Assembly (NCBI GenBank): GCA_949516455.1
Contig: CATILC010000225.1
Coordinates: 1-5,051, forward strand
From: Flavobacteriia bacterium
GTDB lineage: Bacteria; Bacteroidota; Bacteroidia; Flavobacteriales; Schleiferiaceae
Length of the DNA: 5,051 nucleotides
Reading direction: 5' to 3'
Under the pieces are notes generated by a model. That model saw only the letters and a program-made list of their open reading frames with translations, did no database searches and was not told the DNA's origin. Of the stretch, positions 1-5,051 are shown piece after piece; position 1 is the stretch's first letter, and every line of letters starts with the position of its first letter. The translations under genes and the position numbers were made by a program.

Positions 1-968
1 ATGGCTTCGACATTGGGGTCTTTCAGGATCAGGCGAAAGGCCGTTTCGACCCGTTTGGCATCTGCCGTACCGCCCACATCCAGGAAGTTGGCCGGATTTC
101 CGCCCGCCATTTTGATGATGTCCATGGTCGCCATGGCCAGGCCGGCTCCATTCACCATGCAGGCCACATTTCCGTCGAGTTTGACAAAGTTCAAACCAGC
201 TTCCCCTGCCTCCACATCCATGGGTTCTTCCTCGCGTTTGTCGCGAAGCTCCGCATAGTCGGGATGACGGTAGAGACCATTGTCGTCGAGGGTAACCTTG
301 GCGTCCACTGCGATCACGCGGTCATCCGAGGTCTTTAAAACGGGGTTGATCTCAAACAGACTGGCATCGATGTGTTCGTAGGCGTTGTAGAGTTTGACCA
401 CAAAGCGGGTCATTTCCTTGAAAGCCTTTCCGCTCAGGCCCAGGTTGAAGGCCACCTTGCGCGCCTGAAATCCCTGAATGCCCACCTTGGGGTCGATCTC
501 TTCCTTGAAAATGCGCTCGGGGCTTTTTTCGGCCACCTCCTCGATGTCCATGCCTCCGTCAGGTGAATACATGATGATGTTCCTTCCAGCCTGCCGGTCG
601 AGCAGTACGCTCATATAGATCTCGCTCGGCTCACTTTCTCCCGGATAATAAACGTCTTCAGCGATGAGCACCTGGTGTACTTTTTTTCCCGTCGGTGGCG
701 TCTGTGGGGTGACGAGCATCATGCCGATGATCTCATTTGCTATGCTTCGAACTTCTTCAAGGCTCTTTGCCAGCTTGACGCCTCCTCCTTTTCCGCGTCC
801 TCCAGCATGGATCTGTGCCTTGATCACGTGCCACCCGGTGCCCGTTTCTTCCGTCAGTCTTTCTGCGGCGGCCACGGCCTCATCTGCACTTGCAGCAACG
901 ATGCCCCTTTGTACTGCGACGCCCTGAGCGGCGAGGATCTCTTTGCCTTGGTATTCGTGTAAATTCAT
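1..968 (-). CDS. sucC: Succinate-CoA ligase (ADP-forming) beta subunit, C-terminus cut off by the window edge
   Basis: The enzyme is the TCA-cycle succinyl-CoA synthetase, which interconverts succinyl-CoA and succinate coupled to nucleoside diphosphate phosphorylation; the beta subunit binds nucleotide and works with the alpha subunit SucD in the cytoplasm. The minus strand encodes 322 residues beginning MNLHEYQGKE, the classic family N-terminus. The ATP-grasp nucleotide loop KAQIHAGGRGKGGGV lies at residues 50-64, the Mg-binding Asn in FEINPV at 208 with the partner Asp in VDAK at 222, MVNGAGLAMATMD at 271-283, and NPANFLDVGG at 291-300. The family is usually about 390-400 residues, so some 75 C-terminal residues, including the NIFGGI region, lie left of position 1. 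The start is firm: homologues begin at the same Met. It follows the glycosyltransferase by 75 bases on the same strand. SucD is not in view. Nucleotide preference (ADP or GDP) cannot be read from this alone. Confidence 0.97.
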   Translation of the reverse strand, partial: MNLHEYQGKEILAAQGVAVQRGIVAASADEAVAAAERLTEETGTGWHVIKAQIHAGGRGKGGGVKLAKSLEEVRSIANEIIGMMLVTPQTPPTGKKVHQVLIAEDVYYPGESEPSEIYMSVLLDRQAGRNIIMYSPDGGMDIEEVAEKSPERIFKEEIDPKVGIQGFQARKVAFNLGLSGKAFKEMTRFVVKLYNAYEHIDASLFEINPVLKTSDDRVIAVDAKVTLDDNGLYRHPDYAELRDKREEEPMDVEAGEAGLNFVKLDGNVACMVNGAGLAMATMDIIKMAGGNPANFLDVGGTADAKRVETAFRLILKDPNVEA

Positions 969-984
969 GCTGAAGTCTTTGCTG

Positions 985-1015
985 CAAATATAGATGCAAG
1001 AACCTCCTGTCCGAA
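985..1015 (-). promoter_or_regulatory. Candidate Bacteroidota-type promoter of sucC
   Basis: On the minus strand, TATATTTG at 992-985 fits the Bacteroidota primary sigma -7 consensus TAnnTTTG exactly. TTCG at 1015-1012, nineteen bases upstream, is a three-of-four match to the -33 TTTG. Transcription would begin near 978, giving an untranslated leader of only about ten bases before the ATG at 968. This would let sucC be transcribed independently of the upstream glycosyltransferase. The call is made from consensus only; the -33 half is weak. Confidence 0.5.
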
Positions 1016-1043
1016 GCCTGCAGAGCAGCCATTTGCCCCAGAC

Positions 1044-1793
1044 TTAACTCTTCCCCTTGAGGTAGGCCGGCCGAAAAAGGCCCCACTTAGAAAGTCTGTA
1101 TTCCAGACTGACCCGAAGCACGCCCAGGCCGTAGATCGCACTTCGGCTTAGATTGATGGAAGAAGCTTCTTCAAAGTACTTGGTCGGACAGGTGACTTCC
1201 GCCACTTCATGTCCGGCATAAAAGATCTGAGCGACCATCTGATTGTCAAAGACGAAGTCGTCCGAATTCGCCGTGAAATCAATGGATTCCAGCACTTCCC
1301 GTGAAAAAGCACGGTAGCCGGTGTGGTATTCTGAAAGTTTTTGGCCGAGCAGGATGTTCTGCACCAAGGTGAGAATCCGGTTCGCTACGTATTTATACCA
1401 GGGCATTCCTCCCTTAAGTGCGCCTTTGCCCAGGATGCGCGACCCAAAGACCACAGGGTAGACACCGTTGGCGATGACATGGGCCATGGGCGCTATGAGC
1501 AGTGGTGTGTACTGATAATCCGGATGCACCATGATGACAATGTCGCAGTCCAGTTCGAGTGCTTTCGAATAGCAGCTCTTTTGATTTCCGCCATAGCCCA
1601 GATTGTCATCGTGCTGAACGATATGTTCTATACCGAGCCGTCTGGCTTCCTCCACCGTATTGTCCTTGCTCTTGTCGTCCACTAAAATGACCTCATCCAC
1701 TATGTCCCGAGGAATCTCGAGATAGGTCTTTTCCAGGGTTTTCCCCGCATTATAGGCGGGCATGACGACAGCGATCTTACGTGTACCGATCAT
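1044..1793 (-). CDS. Family 2 glycosyltransferase, dolichol-phosphate-mannose-synthase-like, soluble type
   Basis: This 249-residue protein carries a single GT-A fold of glycosyltransferase family 2 and should transfer a sugar from a nucleotide-sugar donor to an unidentified acceptor on the cytoplasmic side. The N-terminal strand and loop KIAVVMPAYNAGKTL is at residues 6-20, the nucleotide-binding VDD at 38-40, and NLGYGGNQKS at 64-73. The metal-site motif reads VHPDYQYTP (89-97): His-Pro-Asp takes the place of the usual Asp-x-Asp but keeps the last Asp. GSR is at 117-119 and the acceptor-side motif EYHTGYRAF at 155-163. No convincing transmembrane helix follows the catalytic domain (only a short tail to 249), unlike GtrB- or ArnC-type enzymes with C-terminal membrane segments. 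The ATG at 1793 is the only start that preserves the first strand. No Shine-Dalgarno is seen, as expected in this phylum. Neither neighbour is a polysaccharide gene, so donor and acceptor remain unknown. Confidence 0.88.
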   Translation of the reverse strand: MIGTRKIAVVMPAYNAGKTLEKTYLEIPRDIVDEVILVDDKSKDNTVEEARRLGIEHIVQHDDNLGYGGNQKSCYSKALELDCDIVIMVHPDYQYTPLLIAPMAHVIANGVYPVVFGSRILGKGALKGGMPWYKYVANRILTLVQNILLGQKLSEYHTGYRAFSREVLESIDFTANSDDFVFDNQMVAQIFYAGHEVAEVTCPTKYFEEASSINLSRSAIYGLGVLRVSLEYRLSKWGLFRPAYLKGKS

Positions 1794-1800
1794 AGAAACG

Positions 1801-1834
1801 CAAAAGTGAACAAAATAAAAGATTCACACTTTTG
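1801..1834. repeat. Inverted repeat with 8-bp arms in the divergent promoter region
   Basis: CAAAAGTG at 1801-1808 is perfectly complementary to CACTTTTG at 1827-1834, with 18 bases between the arms. The right arm ends in the TTTG proposed as the -33 element of the receptor gene, while the left arm lies just before the glycosyltransferase start. The placement would suit a dimeric regulator acting on both genes, but arms this short in AT-rich DNA can arise by chance. The sequence has no T-run placement that would make it a terminator. Confidence 0.4.
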
Positions 1835-1863
1835 AACGACCAAACACCGCCCATCTAAATTTA
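1831..1863 (+). promoter_or_regulatory. Candidate Bacteroidota-type promoter of the TonB receptor gene
   Basis: TTTG at 1831-1834 is followed after 21 bases by TAAATTTA at 1856-1863, which matches the TAnnTTTG -7 consensus in all but the last position. This spacing is within the range typical of the Bacteroidota primary sigma factor. Transcription would start near 1870, leaving a leader of about 25 bases. The -7 element overlaps the short palindrome at 1855-1868. The call rests on consensus matching only. Confidence 0.45.
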
Positions 1864-1868
1864 TTTAG
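1855..1868. repeat. Short palindrome CTAAAT-TT-ATTTAG over the receptor -7 element
   Basis: The six bases at 1855-1860 are the exact reverse complement of those at 1863-1868, with two bases between them. The site covers the proposed -7 element of the receptor promoter, a position where a bound repressor would block transcription. It is only 14 bases and very AT-rich, so chance is a real alternative. Confidence 0.3.
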
Positions 1869-1894
1869 TTTTAGCCGCTTTATATCCAGCCCTT

Positions 1895-4624
1895 ATGCTC
1901 GGAACTAAGTGGCTCCTGTTTGGAGCTTTTTTTCTGTCGACTCTGTCCGCATCTGCGCAGATAGCCGGCCTTGTAGAAGATGAGACAGGAATGCCCGTGG
2001 TGGGCGCCAGTGCGTCTCTTCCAGATCTCAAAAAGGGAGCAGTGACCGATTTCGACGGACGCTTTACGATCGACCACCGATCACCCTTTCCGGTCACCCT
2101 GCTCGTTCAGTTCATCGGTTACGCCGATCAACGCATTGAGCTGAATGCACCCAATAGCGCACTGAAGATTCGATTGCGGCCGGATACGGAAATGCTCAAG
2201 GAAGTTTCGGTGGTTGAACGCCGATTGAGCGAGAAACAGAAGGCATCTGCGCTAACGGTGGAGGCCATGGATGCCATCGCCATGAAAGAGACACCGTCGG
2301 TCAGTTTTTACGAGGGTTTGGGCAACTTGAAAGGAGTGGATCTGACCTCAGCCAGCATCGGATTCAAGGTCATCAATACCCGAGGCTTCAATTCGACTTC
2401 ACCCGTTCGCTCGCTTCAGCTCATCGATGGAGTGGACAATCAAGCTCCAGGGTTGAATTTTTCCCTGGGCAATTTTCTGGGTGCCTCAGAATTGGATGTA
2501 CTCAATGTGGACGTGATCGCGGGAGCCAGTACGGCCTTTTACGGCCCCAACGCCTTTAATGGGGTCATTGCGATGACCACAAAGAATCCGTTCATTTTTG
2601 AAGGACTCGATGTTTCCTACAAGGTGGGTGAACGCAATCTGCATGAGCTGGCCATCCGGTGGGCCGATAAGTTCACAGACGAAGACGGTAAGGACCGATG
2701 GGCGTATAAGATCAACGCCTATCTCCTTCGGGCGGACGATTGGGTTGCGAACAACATGGCCGCCACCGAGAATTCACCCAACCCTGAGTGGAATCCCGGT
2801 GGGTACGATGCCGTGAATCGATACGGCGATGAAATTGATTACCGCACCCCGGGCGATCCGCGCTCTTATCCCGGACTGGGCACTTTCCATCGAAGAGGAA
2901 TTGAGGAAGTCCACTTGGTGGATTACGACACACGCAATTTGAAGTTCAATACCGCTGTGCACTACAAGACCGATTCGGAGCAGGAGTTCAGTTATGCTTT
3001 CAACTTTGGCTTTGGCACCACAGTCTATCAGGGAGACAACCGTTTCAGTTTACGTGACATTCAGTTCGTGCAGAACAAGATCGAATGGAAGAAAGAGAAC
3101 AAATTCTTCCTCCGGGCCTATTCCACCAATGAGAATGCCGGGAACAGTTACGATGCCTATTTCACCGCTTTAAGGATGCAGGATTCGGTACAGCCTGGGA
3201 ATATATGGGCCAATCGATATGCCCAGCTCTGGAACATTCCCCCCAATAATCTTGGGCAGCAGGTTCGCGGCCTCCCGGGCTATCCGGATGAAAGTCTTCC
3301 CATCGACCAATACGAGGAATTGATGCAGGCCTTTACGCAGAACAACCTTCAGGCCCTGACGGATTTCCACAGGACGCAGAACGGAATTCTGGAGATACCG
3401 GAGTTGGTGCCCGGCACACCCGAATTTCAGGCGCTCCGCGACCACATTCGTTCCACTTCTTTCGCTGATGGTGGAGCCTTGCTGGAGGATCGCTCCTCGC
3501 TGTACCACCTGCAGGGAGAGTACATCTTTGATGAGTCGGATTGGGGCAATTTCCGGCTCGGCGGCAATGGCCGCCTGTATCGTCCCAATTCCAATGGGAC
3601 CATCTTCTCCGATACAAATGGCCGGATCATCACCAACTATGAATTTGGGCTTTACGGAGGCTGGGAGAAACGCTATCTGCGCAAACGACTGAAGGCCAGC
3701 GCGACCCTGAGGATGGATAAGAATCAGAACTTCGATCTGCTCGTTTCGCCTGCACTCTCACTGGTGTACGATGCCGATGAGCTGAATACGATCCGATTCA
3801 GCATTTCCTCTGCCATTCGCAATCCAACCCTACAGGATCAGTACCTCTACTACAATGTGGGGCCCGCCCGACTGTTGGGCAATCTGGATGGCTACGAGGA
3901 CCTGATCACATTGGACGATCTGCAGGATTTCCTTGCGCTTCCGGTGACCGATCAGCAGGTCTATCAATTCAATTTCTTCGATGTGGCGCCCATCCGACCA
4001 GAAAAGGTTCAGACGGCCGAACTGGGATACCGTTCCACTTTATGGGATCGATTATACCTCGATCTGAATTACTACTACTCCTGGTACCAGGATTTCATTG
4101 GCTACCAATTGGGTCTGATCTTCGACTACGACCGAATTCCGAACGTTTTCGATCTGGAGGCATTCAGGATCAGCACCAATGCACGAGATCAGGTGACCAC
4201 GCAGGGGTTCTCGGCAGGATTGAATTATTATTTTGGGAAGTATTACTCCCTCAGTGGCAATTACACCTGGAACGCACTGAATTCAGCCACGGAGGATCCG
4301 ATCATACCGGCCTTCAACACGCCTGAGAACAAATACAACATCAGCATAGGCGGACGTGAAATGCCGCTGTGGAAGGAACAATTCGGCTTCAATCTCACCT
4401 ACAAGTGGATCGAAGGTTTCCTCTTTGAAGGCAGTCCGCAGTTCACCGGGACCATCAATAGCTATGCGCTTTTTGATGCGCAAGTGAATTACCGCTGGGT
4501 CGAGGAAGAGCTGACATTGAAGATCGGGGCGAGCAATCTTTTGGACCAAAAGGTCTTTCAAGTTTACGGAGGGCCGAACGTCGGACGATTGGCCTACATC
4601 TCACTGGCGTACGCCTGGCGCTGA
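1895..4624 (+). CDS. TonB-dependent outer-membrane receptor with N-terminal carboxypeptidase-D-like domain
   Basis: This 909-residue protein should take up a ligand across the outer membrane using energy from TonB-ExbBD. A signal peptide covers about residues 1-22 (charged start, hydrophobic stretch, SASAQ cleavage region, no lipobox cysteine). A CarboxypepD_reg-like beta-sandwich follows at about 23-95 (GMPVVGASASL, GAVTDFDGRFTI, FIGYADQRIEL). The likely TonB box is in LKEVSVVERR at 101-110. The plug domain spans about 118-235, with NTRGFNSTSPVRSLQLIDGV at 161-180 and DVIAGASTAFYGPNAFNGVI at 206-225. The remainder is a beta-barrel rich in alternating aromatic strands, including RPEKVQTAELGYR at 701-713 and NLLDQKVFQVYGGPNVGR near the end. 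Size is normal for the family. The C-terminus is YAWR, so the last residue is Arg, not the usual aromatic. The ATG at 1895 is chosen because it gives the signal peptide; an in-frame stop lies at 1856-1858. No SusD partner is visible and the ligand is unknown. Confidence 0.95.
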   Translation: MLGTKWLLFGAFFLSTLSASAQIAGLVEDETGMPVVGASASLPDLKKGAVTDFDGRFTIDHRSPFPVTLLVQFIGYADQRIELNAPNSALKIRLRPDTEMLKEVSVVERRLSEKQKASALTVEAMDAIAMKETPSVSFYEGLGNLKGVDLTSASIGFKVINTRGFNSTSPVRSLQLIDGVDNQAPGLNFSLGNFLGASELDVLNVDVIAGASTAFYGPNAFNGVIAMTTKNPFIFEGLDVSYKVGERNLHELAIRWADKFTDEDGKDRWAYKINAYLLRADDWVANNMAATENSPNPEWNPGGYDAVNRYGDEIDYRTPGDPRSYPGLGTFHRRGIEEVHLVDYDTRNLKFNTAVHYKTDSEQEFSYAFNFGFGTTVYQGDNRFSLRDIQFVQNKIEWKKENKFFLRAYSTNENAGNSYDAYFTALRMQDSVQPGNIWANRYAQLWNIPPNNLGQQVRGLPGYPDESLPIDQYEELMQAFTQNNLQALTDFHRTQNGILEIPELVPGTPEFQALRDHIRSTSFADGGALLEDRSSLYHLQGEYIFDESDWGNFRLGGNGRLYRPNSNGTIFSDTNGRIITNYEFGLYGGWEKRYLRKRLKASATLRMDKNQNFDLLVSPALSLVYDADELNTIRFSISSAIRNPTLQDQYLYYNVGPARLLGNLDGYEDLITLDDLQDFLALPVTDQQVYQFNFFDVAPIRPEKVQTAELGYRSTLWDRLYLDLNYYYSWYQDFIGYQLGLIFDYDRIPNVFDLEAFRISTNARDQVTTQGFSAGLNYYFGKYYSLSGNYTWNALNSATEDPIIPAFNTPENKYNISIGGREMPLWKEQFGFNLTYKWIEGFLFEGSPQFTGTINSYALFDAQVNYRWVEEELTLKIGASNLLDQKVFQVYGGPNVGRLAYISLAYAWR

Positions 4625-4677
4625 GTAATCGCTCAATTGCGTACCTTTCCCGCTTAGTCAAACCATTAAAAAACGAT
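4625..4677 (+). other. Short intergenic spacer without a clear terminator or promoter
   Basis: These 53 bases separate the receptor stop from the next start. I see no GC-rich hairpin with a following T-run and no TTTG/TAnnTTTG pair at proper spacing. An AT-rich stretch directly precedes the ATG, as is common before Bacteroidota genes that lack a Shine-Dalgarno. Read-through from the receptor gene, making a two-gene transcript, is therefore plausible. Confidence 0.45.
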
Positions 4678-5051
4678 ATGAAGAAAAGATTATTCCTTCC
4701 TCTTGCTGTTTTGCTTGCATTGCCCTTGGGACTGCTGGCACAGGTGAGATATGTTGATGACATCTTCAATGACGACGATATTGTGGTCACTGAGGACGTG
4801 GTCTATGGCATGAACTTCAGTGCCTATGTACCCACTACTCTTGGAGGCCCACAGGTCATTCCATTGTACGCGGATGTGTACATGGCAGACCCCATGGTGG
4901 ACAATGTGATGGACCGCCCCGTGGTGATCTATTTCCATACGGGAAGTTTCCTGCCCAAAGGGCTTGCATCCCCTCTGGGATGGCAGAAGGATTCAGCGGC
5001 CGTTGAGATCTGCCAGCGACTGGCCAAAAAAGGCTACGTAGCGATCTCAGC
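4678..5051 (+). CDS. Secreted alpha/beta-hydrolase (carboxylesterase-like), N-terminal part only
   Basis: The 124 visible residues begin MKKRLFLPLA and show a signal peptide of about 22 residues (two Lys and Arg, a Leu-rich core, then LLAQ), so the product is exported. After a short acidic linker (DDIFNDDDIVV, 27-37) comes a segment typical of the first strands of the alpha/beta-hydrolase fold. Residues 61-71 (IPLYADVYMAD) resemble the L-x-x-D-V-Y-x-P strand of carboxylesterases. PVVIYFHTGSFLPKG (81-95) is the oxyanion-hole strand-loop, with HTGSF in place of the common HGGGF. VEICQRLAKKGYVAIS (109-124) is the following helix and strand. The nucleophile elbow (GxSxG) and the Asp/His would lie beyond 5051, so catalytic competence cannot be judged. 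From memory, similar HTGSFLP proteins in flavobacteria are annotated as hydrolases, often with a type IX secretion sorting tail; whether one exists here is off the window. It lies 53 bases after the receptor gene. Substrate unknown. Confidence 0.75.
   Translation, partial: MKKRLFLPLAVLLALPLGLLAQVRYVDDIFNDDDIVVTEDVVYGMNFSAYVPTTLGGPQVIPLYADVYMADPMVDNVMDRPVVIYFHTGSFLPKGLASPLGWQKDSAAVEICQRLAKKGYVAIS

Larger units (their letters stand above)
1794..1894. promoter_or_regulatory. Divergent intergenic control region between glycosyltransferase and TonB receptor genes
   Basis: These 101 AT-rich bases separate the divergently read starts at 1793 (minus) and 1895 (plus), so promoters for both directions must lie here or inside the genes. 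The region holds two small dyads (1801-1834 and 1855-1868), a fairly good plus-strand promoter match (1831-1863) and a poorer minus-strand one. The minus-strand candidate pairs TTTG at 1844-1841 with TTATTTTG at 1818-1811, but the 22-base spacing is slightly long. There is no Shine-Dalgarno before either start. Confidence 0.6.

Noticed and set aside
1..962. Several plus-strand open frames opposite sucC (for example 1-258, 372-566, 664-927, 675-962)
   Set aside because: They are antisense to a highly conserved sucC frame, have no family-like sequence, and are explained as shadows in moderately GC-rich coding DNA.
1003..1008. AGGAGG on the minus strand as a ribosome binding site for sucC
   Set aside because: It is about 34 bases from the ATG, much too far, and no in-frame start lies at a suitable distance from it.
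880..1086. 68-codon minus-strand open frame bridging the glycosyltransferase end and sucC start
   Set aside because: It overlaps both real genes in another frame, and its Arg-rich translation looks non-coding.
1341..1685. 114-codon plus-strand open frame inside the glycosyltransferase gene
   Set aside because: It lies antisense to a GT2 gene with intact motifs, and its translation shows no recognisable domain.
3170..3636. Minus-strand open frames of 69 to 112 codons inside the receptor gene
   Set aside because: They are antisense to an uninterrupted receptor reading frame and show no domain, signal peptide or upstream signals.
4607..4644. Possible terminator hairpin at the end of the receptor gene (GTACGC at 4609-4614 pairing with GCGTAC at 4639-4644, inner TGAG/CTCA)
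   Set aside because: The stems are short and interrupted, part lies in the coding sequence, and no T-run follows, so it does not resemble an intrinsic terminator.
1..5051. CRISPR arrays, tRNA or rRNA genes, insertion sequences or phage-like genes
   Set aside because: No regularly spaced repeats, RNA-gene motifs, transposase motifs or terminal repeats were found by eye; coding density is high and ordinary.

Overview
The window looks like chromosomal DNA from a Bacteroidota bacterium, most likely of the Flavobacteriales. Four things point there: a receptor with a carboxypeptidase-D-like N-terminal extension followed by a TonB plug and barrel, the lack of Shine-Dalgarno sequences at sensible distances, AT-rich -7 elements resembling TAnnTTTG, and the sequence style of the encoded proteins. 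By eye the base composition is moderate, around half G+C, which suggests one of the mid-GC marine or aquatic lineages rather than an AT-rich Flavobacterium. The lineage below phylum is inference.

Layout. On the minus strand, from about 1793 leftwards, lie a complete family 2 glycosyltransferase (1044-1793) and then the succinate-CoA ligase beta subunit gene sucC (968 down to the left edge; the C-terminal part is outside the window). The sucC frame is open across the whole left end. On the plus strand, a large TonB-dependent outer-membrane receptor (1895-4624) is followed after 53 bases by the start of a secreted alpha/beta-hydrolase-like protein (from 4678, running off the right edge). The two gene pairs diverge from a 101-base AT-rich control region (1794-1894) that holds two small dyads and candidate promoters for both directions.

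How the genes relate. sucC is central metabolism (TCA cycle) and has its own candidate promoter just before its start, so its closeness to the glycosyltransferase need not mean a shared function. The receptor and hydrolase are closely spaced, on the same strand, and both carry signal peptides. A plausible but unproven reading is a small nutrient-acquisition unit in which a secreted or surface esterase-like enzyme acts on a substrate whose product the receptor imports. No SusD-like lipoprotein is seen between them, and nothing in the window reveals the substrate.

No RNA genes, mobile elements, CRISPR arrays or attachment sites were found. I see no clearly novel system. The items worth a second look are the receptor/hydrolase pair, the unusual oxyanion-type motif of the hydrolase, and the compact divergent promoter region.
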